Positions 26,195-39,009 of a DNA stretch of 64,000 bases are shown here, piece by piece (position 1 is the stretch's first letter; each line of letters starts with the position of its first letter). The stretch lies in NCBI GenBank assembly GCA_023101725.1, contig JALJCO010008621.1, forward strand, positions 2,153,001 through 2,217,000, in the 5' to 3' direction. The notes below the pieces were generated by a model. The model did no database searches, was not told the DNA's origin, and saw only the letters and a program-made list of their open reading frames with translations. The translations under genes were made by a program, and so were the position numbers. The stretch is from Atherinomorus stipes (Eukaryota > Chordata > Actinopteri > Atheriniformes > Atherinidae).

Positions 26195-26275
26195 TTCAGG
26201 TGTGTTACAGCAGGGAAACCATGAAAACATGCAGGACACCAGCCCTGGAGGGCCAGGATTGAGGATCCCTGCCTT
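26195..26275. repeat. Fragment of a fish MITE (half of a palindrome)
   Basis: Sequence of the type CAGGTGTGTTACAGCAGGGA ... GGACACCAGCCCTGGAGGGC ... TTGAGGATCCCTGCC is a common fish nonautonomous repeat. Only one arm is present. Confidence 0.45.
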
Positions 26276-26299
26276 AATGCATCATCAGTGATGCTGCTT

Positions 26300-26890
26300 T
26301 TTGAATAACATGGTCGTCTCTTCTCTGCAGGAGTCTGTGGAGCAGCATCTGTGATTTACAAAAGGAATTTTGATTCATCTGACCACAGAAGCACCTTGTC
26401 TCAGATCATTTTATGTAAGCTTTGGCCAAGAGAAGATGGCTTTGTTTCCGCATCATGTTCACATCTCCTTTACATGAAACTATCCTGCATCTGTGGATTG
26501 CATGGAATAGTGTGTGCTCTGACAGGGATTTCTGGAAGTCATCCCATGCAGTGATTTTCAGAAGAGCATCATGATTGTTTTTAATGCAGTGCCAACTGAG
26601 GCCCTAAAAATCCCAAGCATCCATTTTTAACACTTCAACCTTGTTTCTCAGATACTCTGAATCTGTTGATATTACACATAGAAGTGGGATCTTCAACAGT
26701 CTGCAATGTCACATTGAGAAAAAAATTGTTCTCAAAGTGTTGAACATTTTTAGACACAGTTTGTTGCAGGTTGGTGAACCTCTGACCATCTTTAGATCTA
26801 AGAGGCTCTGCCTGTCTGAAATGCTCCATTTAAAAGTGCAAGAAGATGTCATGGCTTCTGGGTTGAGGGTTTTTTTCTGAGCCGTCCCTG
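26300..26890 (-). pseudogene. Tc1/mariner-type transposase relic (N-terminal half)
   Basis: The + strand carries noncoding-strand text familiar from a common fish transposon (TTTTGATTCATCTGACCACA, CAGATACTCTGAATCTGTTG). Read on the minus strand this is the N-terminal and central part of a transposase, with many stops. It appears to be the same or a closely related family as the relic at 35255-35760, which covers the other half. Ends not resolved. Confidence 0.55.
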
Positions 26891-26899
26891 AATGCATCT

Positions 26900-27370
26900 G
26901 ATTGCTGATCTTCCCCACCTGTGCTGCTCTCTATTTAAGCAGCAGCCTTCCTCCTTTCCCCTGTCAGATTGTCAGAGCTCACTTCTAGCGTATCCAGCAT
27001 AAGTTTGTATTTTCTGATCCTGTTGATGTCCTGCTTTTTTTCTCTTGTTGGCCTCTGAGCCTGCCTGACCCAGCCCTGCTTGTTTTCTAACTCCCCTGTC
27101 TCATGTCTCACCGATTGGATTTTGGACTTTGGACTGAACTTGTTTCTTCCCCTGGCATTGGATCTCACAACCTCCACATGTCTGGTATGCCATTCATCCA
27201 GCAATATTCTGCTTGACCAACCATTATTTGAGGAAACTCACCTGTTGTCTTCCCCATCTCCACAGAAGAGCCAGCTTCCAGTTCCCATTCCTACTGTCCT
27301 CACATTGTTCAATAAAACCATTAACCTTTGTCAGTTCTGTGGTTTTCTGAGTCTCTGTGGGTTCAGGTTG
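26900..27370 (+). mobile_element. Possible solo LTR or retroelement 3' end
   Basis: The stretch has a TATA-like CTCTATTTAAG at ~26929-26939, a T/C-rich body, and a TTCAATAAAACCATTAACC polyadenylation-like segment at ~27308-27326. This layout is seen in fish Gypsy-type LTRs. The TG...CA ends and target duplication were not found, so this is tentative. Confidence 0.3.
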
Positions 27371-27449
27371 CTGAAGCATTACAGCAGAGGCTGTTGGCAA
27401 GTTTTTGACTAATATGCAAGCTCAATTCCAACCTACTAGATTCACAGCT

Positions 27450-27535
27450 AGTAAGTAACTTATTTGTATAGCGCTTTTCACAGACAGGCATCACAAAGTG
27501 CTTCACAGAATACACACAAAAAAAATTAAAAATAC
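27450..27535 (-). repeat. LINE 3' tail, copy A
   Basis: Read on the minus strand: GAAGCACTTTGTGATG then AGCGCTATACAAATAAG, the typical 3' end of fish L2/Rex-type LINEs. It ends in a short TTAC repeat. Confidence 0.6.
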
Positions 27536-28280
27536 AGGTAAAATCAAATAAAACAAATAAGAGTGTGCAGGTAGACTGTGCCCTAAAAAGCCTGTGTAAA
27601 CAGCAGAGTCTTTAATTGCTTTTTTAAAAGTGTCCAAAGAGCAAAGGGGCAGCTCCCTCCCCAACCACAGTACAACGTTCACGAGCCACTCCGGTGTTTA
27701 GCAGACAGTAGGTACAGATTCTCCGATCATGTCACAAACGCAAGTAAAACAGACGTTGTCTGAAAGTTGCTAACTGCTAGCAGAATGATTAGCTATTGTG
27801 AACATCATGAGAGTAAGTTGCTTCCGGTACATGTATTACACTCGCCAATCAGTCCTTCTCATTGGTCAGTCTCGCCTATTACCCGTTGAATTGACCATCA
27901 ATTACTTTTACTTTAGTAAGAGTAATTGACGGGCCAATGGAAAAATGAAAAATGTAAGGAATGCAGAGATGATTGGCAGATGTTTTTCCGTTCCTATTAC
28001 TTTCACAGCTGATGTATAATATTTGTATATTCAAAGGTTTTAATTAATCATGGCGTATGGGGTAGTGAACCCAATTTCATTGAATATTGCAAAAACTTTT
28101 GAAAGAAACATCTTCCATAAAGCCTTTAAACCTGGTCCTGTTGCTGACCTGTTGGCATAGTTGTACAAATCAATCCAGTTGTTTTTGTTACAATTACTTT
28201 TCCAGCCTTTTCTTACAACGGCAACTAAAGTGCAGTTAAATTATTTTGTTGAACCAAAGGAATAAATATGTTAGCATTTC

Positions 28281-28535
28281 TTTTTTTTTTTTTTTTTTTT
28301 TTTGTACTGGTAAGATCCCAGAGGGGAAATTAGGGCTCTGCATTTTACCCATCTCTGTACTGTGAGTATCAGAGAACAGTGGGCTGCTACTTAAAGCACC
28401 AGGGGAGCAGTTGGTGGGGGTTAAGGACCTTGCTCAGGGGTCCACAGTGGTTCACCTATAGTCGTGTCGGGGACTCGAGCCCAGGTCCTCCGCGCCAAAG
28501 CCCACGACGCTACCACTAGACTACCCACTCCCAAA
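28281..28535 (-). mobile_element. tRNA-derived SINE
   Basis: On the minus strand the head reads GAGTGGGTAGTCTAGTGGTA (A-box) and, ~40 bp on, GGGCTCGAGTCCC (B-box), spaced as in tRNA-derived pol III promoters. The body includes a GAGCAAGGTCCTTAACCCCC motif and AGATGGGTAAAATGCAGAGC. The 3' end is a 23-nt A run (T at 28281-28303). This is the standard plan of teleost tRNA SINEs. No clear target duplication was found. Confidence 0.8.
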
Positions 28536-30019
28536 TTTGTGGTAAAGAATACTTTTTTGTTTTTCTTAAGTTCATCCCAAATGCCAGGTATTGTGTTGTA
28601 GCGAATAATAACAGAAGATTTATTCAGCTTCCAGAGTTGTTGTCTGATAGACCAAAACAAATTGCAGTAATGGCCTTTACCAGCACCTTCATTAATATCT
28701 TTTTGAACACTGTAATTTACATGTGCACAGTTATTTTGACATTTCCTAAAGGGACTCTGTGGGACACTTCAGTCCCCTCCAGAGTCTCGTCTACTTCGAC
28801 AGCTGTGATTTACTTTTTCCTAAAGTGCCTTGTTACTTCCCCTCGAGAACAAGCTGGGATTCTCTTCATCCTGAACATGCAGGAAGGAGAGACTAATAGA
28901 AACAATAAAAACATTCTCAACTGTCAAAGTGAGAGAAGATGTTTTTGCACTCAAAGCAAAAAACAACAGCACCCAAAAACATTAGTCACATCCTTTAACT
29001 GAAAATATTACATCTTCAGTTCCGCTGCAGAGAAAAAAATTACTAAGTCTGTTTCTTCTGCAATGGATTTCTCCCGGAGGAACTGTTAGAGATAAAAAAT
29101 AGTGAGCCCTTATTATTTGACAAACTGAGAACTTTTTGCATTGACTTGCAAGTATGAAGGAAATGTTGCATTTTTCAACCACTTTGACTTGGTGTTATCT
29201 ACATTAAGGGCGCATTCACAACGCTTTTTTGATTATAATCAGAGTCCAGAAACTTCCATTCCCCAACTGCTACATTTCTAAAGTACAGTAAAGCATCCAA
29301 ATAGTGCAAGTTCACAAAATTACAGCCTTTCCATGAATGATGAGTGCGTAACTTGTTTTAAAAGCACTCACAACAATCATGTCTTAACAAGCCAGAGGGA
29401 TTGTCTCTGACAGATGGAGAAATAAAAAATAAAGATATGTGATAAAAATTAAGTTTTGGCTTGTAGCCATTTGAAATTATTACGATGTGTAAAAGATGGT
29501 TTGAAGATGCACAAGCTTATTACAAACCCTGATAGGAATAGGTATACTGTAATATCAGTGTTTGTACAGTATAAAGTATTACAGCTAGTGAGGAAATACT
29601 GTACAGTCTTTCCCCACTTTTTTTAGATTTGTCCCTGCTTCAACAAAACCTCTAAATTAACGAGTCAATATGAAGAACTTGACATAAGTTGCTGGATATA
29701 CTTAATATCTTTCATTTGTGCTGGAGAAGGGAAGCACGACAGGATTGGACCTTTCAGAAATTAAAAAAAAAGGGGTGCCCACCACAGTCGCTTAAGTCCA
29801 TGACCATGATGGGCCAAACTCCTGTGGGATGGGGCACCCACAGTGGTATTCTTTATCTATTTCATACCAGTGTTTTTAGGAAAAAGGTGATCAAGAAAGA
29901 AATTAGTCACACTTGAAGCTTGAAATCTTTTTATTGCCAATGAACACATTCTTTATTACACAAGATTGTTGCAAAGTGCTGTTGATTAGGGTACATAAAG
30001 CCGTAATTACATGCATCCC
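28536..30019. other. Intergenic sequence without recognised genes
   Basis: Open frames up to 121 codons (28637-29002) show no family resemblance and no splice context. Confidence 0.45.
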
Positions 30020-30031
30020 TATACAATGAGG

Positions 30032-30094
30032 ATATATATATATATTTATATATAGATATAGATATAGATATAGATATATGTACACACACACACA
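30032..30094. repeat. (TA)n/(GATATA)n/(CA)n compound microsatellite
   Basis: TA units, then TAGATA units, then a short CA run ending near 30094. Confidence 0.9.
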
Positions 30095-30284
30095 TACAGT
30101 CACCCTTAAACATAGTCATACCCTCTAACTGAAGAAGGAAAATAAAAAAACAGCTAAATTAGTTCAACTTGACAAAAGTAATAAACTGACAATGATTTTG
30201 AATTGTAGCAGAAATATTATAATTTTTTTGTTTTGTTTTGTTAAGTCTTTACAAATGACCCATGTTTTTAACATAACGTTGTTT

Positions 30285-30355
30285 TTATGTAAAGCACTTT
30301 GTGTCATTTCTTGTATGAAATGTGTTTTATAAATAAAATTATATTTGGTTTGATT
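30285..30355 (+). repeat. LINE 3' tail, copy B
   Basis: TATGTAAAGCACTTTGTGTC then GTGTTTTATAAATAAA: the same 3'-end pattern as the other LINE tails in the window, in + orientation. Confidence 0.55.
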
Positions 30356-31967
30356 TAAAAAAAACACACAAAAAATAAAACAATTAGCATTATGGGGGGG
30401 TTGAGCTAAAAACACTTTGAGACAATCACACCAATCAGGTGTTTTCGCTATAGTTCAAAAGACATCTACACCTGTTGACAGGCATTTTGGTCCACTGTTC
30501 ACGGTTCCATTTCCATGTCCATGGTGGTCATGGTCTGAAGGAACTGTGAGCGTCCCTTATTTTAATTTCTGAAAGGCGGCAAACCTAGACAAGTGGCAAT
30601 CTACAACCACCCAACTGTGGCCCTTTGAGATCTCTGTAGCAAAATAATGAACCCTTCTTCTTTCTTTCTATATGTTTTTTCTTGGGTGTGTGCTAAAACT
30701 TGTAATTTAGGTGGTTCTTTGTCTCTTGTACTTAAACAAAAGGTAAAGTGAAAATGAAAACAGATTATTTTTGAAAGAAAGAAAACCCCAAAATATGTCT
30801 GCATATGTATAAAGCTGATGCTACAGTACTTATTACCCACAGAAGTCACATTATTAGGTAAATATGGCCCAGTTGTGCCATGTATTATATCTCAGTAAAG
30901 GTTATAGAATCATAGCCCTCATGTGATCTTAGGTTGTAAGGCAACAAAAAATGTGAAAAATGCTGAGGGGTGAATATACCTTTGCAACACCTATAGGTAT
31001 ATCACAAAAATCAAATCCTCCAGTTGCCTTTTTTCTGCTTGTTTTGGGGGTTAAATCCGGAAAAAATGTAGACAGTATTTGCTTGATTGCACAATCTGAT
31101 AGACACAGAATAATAACAGCGCTTGTTTCTGATAAGCCTCACTTTCACTGCTCACTTCCACCTGCTCCTAGGCACAAAATCTTCACAAAGCATTAAGGTA
31201 AAGCACGATGGCACCCAGTTTGCTATTTTCAACAACTGCCACAGAATATCCATGTGCTTTCATGTTTCTTACAGAGAAAACAAATGAAAAATCATGATTT
31301 TCCCTATAAAGATTTTGTTCTGCTTCATGTTTCAACCTCACCTGAACTCTTACTTTGATTACATGTTTGCACAATGCAGTATTCAGAATAAGTTATAATT
31401 GTGTGTAAAACAACTTCACTTCATTTCTTAAGTGAAAATTCTCTCTAATTTCCAAAATGCTTTTGATTATTTTGTGCTCTGTGTTGCTGGCGGTTGCTAG
31501 GCTCTGAGAAAACAAGCAGTCTGATCTCAGCAGCAGCTGTGCCAACATTAACACGAGGGGGAAATGTTATCTATTGCCACTGTAGGAGTCATAGGTCTCA
31601 CATGATTTCACTTTCCCACCATTCTCTATTTTTCAGCCTCATGAATTCACCCAGGTTCTTGAAAAGTTAAGTAATTATAAGTTCTTAATAGGTACAGGCC
31701 ACCAGTGAAGCCAGTAGTCATAATCTCTGATTCTGCTGTGCCCAGCAATTGTGAATGTAACCCAAATCTGTGAGGATAAAATGCGTTTTAAGACTTCAAT
31801 GTCCTCACTGAGATATAAGCAAAAAGGAACTGTTTTTTCACATTCTTTTTTATCTATTATGGGGCAAAAAGTAAGAATTAGTGGTGACTAACAAACATTT
31901 AAATGTCACTTTCTGATAAAACTGTCATTAATAGAAGTTCAGAGGTAACATAAATTCATGTTAGACA

Positions 31968-32050
31968 TTAGTAAGTAAGTAATAAAACATTTATTTGTAT
32001 AGTGCTTTTGGCAGATAAAATCACAAAGTGCTTTACAATAAAATGCACGG
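31968..32050 (-). repeat. LINE 3' tail, copy C
   Basis: On the minus strand: GTAAAGCACTTTGTGATTTT and AGCACTATACAAATAAATG, ending in an ACTTACTTAC-type repeat. Closely similar to copy A. Confidence 0.6.
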
Positions 32051-33798
32051 TAAATTTTATTGCATTGCAATAAAATAAGAAAACTGAGCCAAGTGGTGGA
32101 GATGCTTCAGGTACTGTAGAATTCCTTCCATTAGTTTTTATGAAGATGATCACCTAAAAAAAGAAAAAAACCTGTTCCCCTGGTTGATAGTGCAGTACAT
32201 GAAAGAGTTAACCCAAAGACAACACCAAAGGGTTACACTTCAGTCCAGTTGTGCTTGTTGTGCTTTTTTTTTTTTTTTTTTTAAACATCAATCACTCTCT
32301 GAAACTGCAGGGCAGCACACGTGGACCTGGGTGGAAGCTAAAACCTGACCCAGCTGATGAGGCAGGACTGCACATGTCATCACTCCACTGGATCCAGAAA
32401 AGGCAAACAGATGAAAAAAGAAAGGCTGATTATAATCAGTAAGGCGGGCATTTGTGGAAGATTCAGCTGTTTGATGAGTAAAATGATGCTGAGTGCTTTT
32501 GTTTTTAATGCCTGTTTGATAAACTGATATTCTCCGCAAGTTTTCTACAACTTACTGTACAAAGTTTAAATCTCCCCCTTTTTTCCCCTCTGGCTGAGGT
32601 GCAGCACACATTCTGGCTTCTACATTGTTTTGATGAAGAAATTTCAAACAGAGTTTCACTCGGTAAGTTCAAAGTTGCCTTCTGTCTTCAAAAACCATGG
32701 TGTCCACACTTTCACACCTACATGCTCTCACCACCACCTCCACAGGTCAGCACCTGATGCATTCCCTTTCTCCCCTTTGTCTGACTTGCACAGCAACACC
32801 TCCCACACTCATGCATATAAAAACACACACATTTGTTCATCTTTTAACACGCTGACTAAATTGTTATCTAGCATTAACATATGTTTTGTGCTAATTATGC
32901 TCAAACTACATTATTTTAGGGTCACTGCTTTGACAGATATGAGCTGTCATGTTTTAATATGAACTGGCACCATGTCAGCCTTTAGATAGACTCAAGTCTA
33001 CATTATATGATTGGAAATAACAGATTTTCACCCACTTTAATCACTGTTAATTTTACTAATTAGCAACTATTTTCATTATTTTAGATTCTTAAATCTATCA
33101 GAACTATCTCCACAAATGTGCATTTAGCATTCTTAACTCGAGGATCGTGTCCCTGATTAGATTTTCGATTCAATTTGATATTTATAATTAGTTCTTTAAA
33201 TTTAAATGAATCCTTTATAATATTCTACCCATTGGCTGATCTGTACACACCAGTGAATTTGAAATCAATGAACTATTTTATGGAGAAGCTGGATTCATAT
33301 CTGCAAATGAAGTGGACCGTGTGCTCTCTTGGTCCCTGATCACACAGGAAACATTTAAGGGCAGAAAAGCCAAGGCCAGCCTGAGGAACTTACCCACTTA
33401 TGAGCCAGGTATTCATAAAATCAGATGACTATCAGCTATCAGCTCTCCCTGAACTGTTGCTTTGTGTGCTTGAGTAAATGCAATTTGGCTAAATTGACAG
33501 AATAAACCCTATTTGCATGCCAGAGCATAGCACAAGAAACCTCTTTATACTGGTGAAATGTTATTTTCCTGAGGCGTAGTGATGTTTTTTTTCAGATGAG
33601 CAGTTTGCATTATCTCATCGTTGTGCAGGACATGCCTCACTGCACATAAAAACCATTTGTGCCATGAGGTGGGGTTAATCTTGGCATAGAACAATATGTT
33701 GCTGAAGGTGCTTTCCAGACTCACAGCAGCTTCTCCAAACAACTATTTTTTATCTAAATACACAAAGCAAATAATTTTCAGTTTTTCTGCTTTTCAGG

Positions 33799-34093
33799 TG
33801 AGAATTAACAGTCCCACACCCACAGGAAGTGGGGTGGTTTCTTTTTAACTGGGGACAGATGCCCCTAAGGTAAGTCTCAGGGGGAAGGTGTGACAGTGAT
33901 TCTGACCACTATGGGAAAATGTCACAGGTATTTTTTTTTCTCCTGGTGCTTCTCTTGGCAGGCAAAGTGTGAACAGGGGCAGAAATGTTTTATAAAGAGG
34001 GATACATGTGTGGCAGCTGTTGAAGCTGACATGCCTGAAGCAAAACTGCCTGAGAAGCCTGAGGAGGCTTCAGTGTCACCTGCTGTGATGTGA
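33799..34093 (+). other. Candidate spliced exons of unknown gene
   Basis: A strong acceptor (TTTTTCTGCTTTTCAG) ends at 33798 and a consensus donor AAG/GTAAGT starts at ~33870. A second strong acceptor (TTTTTTTTTCTCCTGGTG... CTTGGCAG) ends at 33961. The following 43 codons (33962-34090) to TGA read as a plausible Glu/Pro/Lys-rich C-terminus containing EADMPEAKLPEKPEEASVSP. The first segment has a stop in every frame, so it cannot simply be an upstream coding exon of the second; a noncoding RNA or a chance occurrence is possible. No family recognised. Confidence 0.25.
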
Positions 34094-34099
34094 CACCGA

Positions 34100-35250
34100 C
34101 ACAGAAGTTTGTCATAGACAATGAAAGAGGTTAATCACTTACTTCTCTGTGTGTGAGAACAGCAGGACCGCCGAGGCAGCACCTTAAGTGATCTGCCATT
34201 TAAGTCCACCACATATCCCTTTTGGATAATTCTTGTGCTCACACAGCAGTCACTGATCAGTCCAAGTTCGAGGGAATGATGAAATGATGATGTACTGTAC
34301 CTTTAAAGTAAGTCAATAACAAACCCTCTGAAATTTAAAAAGCCAACTCATGCTGCCGGTATTAAGTGGTTTGACTTGCATCTGTCAGTTCCAACATGAA
34401 AGCAACTGAGAGGTGACACATCTTATGTAGATATTGTTGCGGTCCAAGTCTCCACAATTTCCAGTCCTAATCTTGTCAAGAATCTGTAAGATGGGTCTGA
34501 ACAAGATCCACTTGAACCCATAGGAAGCCCTGAGAGATCCAATTTCCAAGATGCAATGAGCCAAAGCCGGTGCCATACAAAATATTAGACAGGTGCTTTT
34601 AATGTTGTAGCTGCCAGAAATCCTTGGATATTAATTGAAATCAATATCCAAAGGTGCCCTACAGCCCTGGCATTGACTGGCCTGTCTTAAAGCCTGACCC
34701 CCCCCCAAAAAAAAATGGAGTGATATCTACGTAAGTGGAAAGGTTATGAGTCAAACTGCACCTGCTCAATGTCTGTCACCTTCCTGAGCAGCTGGGACTT
34801 AGGAATTGTTTGACTTTGTTGTCTGTGTGTCAGTGTTTTATAAATAGCACAGACATGAACATGAATAAGTGTCAGCATTTCAGGAACATGAAAACATTCT
34901 GAATACAGTTAAGGAAAAACTGCAATAATGAAACACAGTTTTACCTCTTTTTTTTTTTTTTAATTGCACCCTCAAAGTAAACTTGAAGAGTCCTAATCTT
35001 TCCTAATTTTTCTTGGTACTTTTATTCAAAGAGTTTGAACCTCTACAAACCTTTACCATCTTCACTGGCTAAATTAATTGTAGCCTACTTAGCAAATATA
35101 AACAAATTTAACATTTTTTGCAGTATCACAAAACCAGTCTGCCAGTTAAAGAAAGGTTTCTTTCATCACACATTACACTTCCTTGTAACCATATGTTTAA
35201 CTATTTTTATTTTATTTTACTATTATATCTTACTATATTAATGATGATAC
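34100..35250. other. Intergenic sequence without recognised genes
   Basis: Contains a C run with an A run at ~34699-34716 and a T run at ~34950-34961. No recognised family. Confidence 0.45.
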
Positions 35251-35254
35251 TAAT

Positions 35255-35760
35255 TGTTGCAACTGGGTCAGAAGAATCGGTGGTTGATACAATCTGTGGT
35301 TATTGTTGCTTGATTCTCCTCTTCATGATCTGCCACACATTTTCAACAGCAGACACATCTGGACTTCGTGCAGGTCAGTGAAGTACACACTCTGTCTTTA
35401 TGAAGCCCCACTTACAGTAAGTCATGCAGAATGAGCTCTGGCATTGTCCTGCAGAAATACCCCTGCTTCTCATGGAGAAAGACATCACCTTCTATAGCCC
35501 TTCAAAACTTTCAAGTACAATGCAAGTCATTCATCCCATGGATACAACTACGCTCATAACATCACAAACAGTCTTTTGCTTTTTTCACTTGTAACAGCCT
35601 GAATGGTCTTTCTCATTTTATCGTAGAACCAGACATCAATTTTTTTGCCAGAAGCAGAAGAAACATGACTGCAGAACATGAATCCACTGCTTTCTGTCAT
35701 TCTAAGATGAGCTTGGGCCCTGAGAACTCTGCAGTGTTTATGCCCATATGGTGACAGAAG
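35255..35760 (-). pseudogene. Tc1/mariner-type transposase relic (C-terminal half)
   Basis: The + strand text ATCTGCCACACATTTTCAAC, ACATCTGGACTTCGTGCAGG and GAGCTTGGGCCCTGAGAA is familiar as the noncoding strand of a widespread fish transposon. Read on minus it is the catalytic and C-terminal half of a transposase with multiple breaks. Ends not resolved. Confidence 0.6.
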
Positions 35761-38700
35761 GGTTCTGCCTTGTGTTTTATAGTTGCAGGTAACATATTAG
35801 GCACAGATTGTACAGATACACAGCTTTCTAGGTCTGTCAAGCCAACATGGTGACCCATAGAATGCCGTTTGAAGGCTCAAAGTTGAGGAGCATGCAATAA
35901 AAGTTTTCAATCTCACAAGTGATTTTTTAAAAAATTCTGCAATTTTGCTATAAGAAATCTACAGTAATTATTTCTCTATTCATTCATCAATTGCAGCTAA
36001 TTTGATGACAGTAAAATCATTTTCTCTCTCCTTGCTTTTCTATCCTTATAATGCATTTCTGACGACAAGCTGTTTATCTCTTTAAATTCCCTAAAGACTT
36101 TTAAAGCAGGGGGTAAAGACTTGAAAACACTTCCTTTGAGTTTGAGTCTGTAAATGTTTAACGAATTCATCAAATTACAGAGACGAATTCTTGTTGCATT
36201 CAAGAAAACTTTACCTGGAATGAAGTTTGTATGAGAAAAACTTGGTAAAGTGTGTGATCAGATGTGAATATGGTGGCAACATTATGGTCACTAGGGAGCC
36301 AGAGCATCCTCGTAATTGATGATGATGAGCTTGTCATTATTGAGAATATTAAGTCAAACCTTTCGGTTTTCCAAACATCATGGAGATGTCACACCACAAA
36401 ACAACGATGAATTGAATTGTGCTCTGCATGTTTTGCTCTATGTGAAGGCTGCAGCGATACCAAATTGTGCGTTAGCAGCTTATTTGGTGATGTGCGTGTG
36501 TACGTCACACTTGTGCATGTGTGTATGGAGGCCATTGCTGACCCTGCACTTTTCTTCACAGCCGCATGTTAAAGAACAACCCCATCCCTTCTGTCGCTGT
36601 GACGGCACCATATGTCTCGTTCTCTCTTCCGCTCTTTTTACTCCCCTTTTCACGTCACCCCCATTCTCAACACCCACACGGACTCATAGTTATACAACAA
36701 TTTAATTTGTGAACATACTTTGACTGAGAATACCAACCTGCATCCCGGTGATGAGTCACATCCTGTATGCTGTTATATTTGGGAAATGACATGGGACATA
36801 GCTTTTCGTCATGTTTCTTTATATATGATTTAATATTACCCAAGTGAAACAAAGGTGCAAATGCAAGTCAGCATGCAACTTCTCCCTTCATTTCTGATTT
36901 CCAGGGCTTGGCTTAAATATGAACAGCATGACAGATCTATTAATGTAGAGCTCAGCGACAAGCCTGGAGTGTTTCCGTCTCTAACCCACCTCATGTACAA
37001 AAAATGATGTAACTTAAGCAGTTGTCTGCCCAGTCATTCTGCAAGACTGAAACAATCACAAGCTTTGAATGACTGTATCTGAACGACAGAGTATAAAGTT
37101 TTTCACTTATGGATGCAGGAACACAGCCGCATGAATAATTCGTCTTTAACTGGCAGCTTAATCCCTTCCTCCTTTGCTCTGCATGTCAAAGTGTCCCTGT
37201 GCAAAACACTGAAGCCATTTTCCCCTGATGGGCAGCTCGGTGCCTTGTGTTGTGGTTTCCTGGCAGGACGTGTGTTGAGGTGTGTCTGCTCTCGGTGCGT
37301 GTTTGAGTGGCAAATTGTAAACCGTGTGTGATAAAGCAAAACATTAATGATACCCTTTTTGCCAGCCACCAAAACCAAAAACAACAGACTGACTTTTTAC
37401 TGGTGTCGAGCTTTACTTTCCATGTGTTTTGCCAAGAATAAGATGTTAATCCTGGAACATTGTGTACTTAGTTGTGCACTCGTACCTTTTTAGTGCCATG
37501 CAGGTCCGAAGTTGGTGTGCTGCCAGCTCTACTCTTAGCCTGAAGGGTGTGTAGGTAGTCATTTGCATCTCCTCATTCACACGGTGTCACCTCCAAATAG
37601 CTTTTATTTGTTTATCTATTCATTTTGCAGCACCTCTGTGGCTTTTGCCCTAATTCATAAGTACAAAAGTTGGAGGGCATCGCCATTGGAAAAATTAAAA
37701 ATATAAGTCTGTGTCCATGAAAACTTAGCTTAGACCATTACAGCTAATTTGGTGCATTTCAGCAAGAAATGTCTAATCAAAGAGCTTAATAATCTGATCA
37801 TGTCTCAGGCCAGTAGTGCTGTCCAAGCACTTTTCCAATAACAAATTAGCTAAAGAGGCCTGATGAAAAGATGCAATTGTTCATGATAAAAGCAGACTGA
37901 CTGACAGAAGTTTTTCAATAACACACTGTGCCATACCTGCCCTCATACAGTCTTGAAAACCCATTCCCTAATTATTATGCAATAGTGAACTGATAAGGCT
38001 TCCAGCTGCCACATGGGCTACAGCTTATCTCCCACACTGAGATCCACAGCGCTTTCTGTACATTCAGCTTCATGGTGAAGTGATTACTGGTCCTAATCTG
38101 TCTACTCACTCATCAAGCTATAGCTTATCTTGACATTGCCTTACTTTTCACTGACTACATCCACCCTCAAATGATTGATGCGAAGGAGAATAAAGGGCAT
38201 GGACGACAGAAACCTGTGGAGCCAGAGGCAATTTACTAAACTCAGCATTGCTGGTTAAGGACCATGGAGACATAATTAAGATTTGCTAAGATTTCCATGG
38301 CTAAGGATCAATTCACATTTTACGTCATTCTTTTTTGTAACTTAGAGCAGCTTTGGGGGACTTGTAAATTGCCATTAGTAAAGGCCAAGTGTTTCCAAAT
38401 GACCAATTTCAGCCAAACACTTGGAAACATTATAAAAGTCACCCAGATATGTTTTTAGATGCAAGTAACAGCATGACATGAACTTTTTCCTACAAGTAGT
38501 GAGAAAAGAAGAGGTTTGACACTGTTTCATAACAATCAGAGTTCTCAGTCAAGCTTGATGCAAGGTAAGTGATTAGAGTGAGCACACATTAGCCTCTGTG
38601 ATGCACTGCTTTCCTGTCCAGGTGGCATGCTTCACTTGTTTTCACGACAACAGGGAAAACTGTAGGCAATGAACTGCAAGTCTATTTAAAACTTGTGTGT

Positions 38701-38990
38701 ATGGCCATGAATGTGTTTAACGTTAAATGGTTTTAGTCGCAGACTTAATCTGTTTACAAGCAAACAAATAAATATAACTGTGCCCTCCAGGTAAAGAAAA
38801 GTTGGTCAGTTTTCCCTGAATATTTTTTTCTCCTCTTTCAAGTTACTGTAGAATTTTTTCACATTCACTACAAAGTTCTTGCGAAGATTTTCCATCCAGT
38901 GCCCCAATAAAATCTCTGAAAAACACAAAGTGAAAGCCAGTTTTTACTGTTACATACATACCTGTCTGCATGGCTCCAAGCCCATACATA
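35761..38990. other. Intergenic sequence without recognised genes
   Basis: Unique-looking AT-rich DNA. A hairpin CCAAGTGTTT...AAACACTTGG lies at ~38386-38424. The stretch 37720-37910 is repeat-free and rich in TAAT-type cores. Confidence 0.45.
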
Positions 38991-39009
38991 TATATATATA
39001 TATATATAT
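38988..39009. repeat. Short (TA)n microsatellite
   Basis: About ten TA units. Confidence 0.9.

Noticed and set aside
28637..29002. 121-codon frame with hydrophobic start
   Set aside because: It begins in unremarkable sequence next to a SINE and lacks homology or splice support. The hydrophobic stretch is typical of T-rich DNA.
38386..38424. Hairpin CCAAGTGTTT/AAACACTTGG as possible microRNA
   Set aside because: The stem is only about 10 bp with a long loop, too short for a pre-miRNA.
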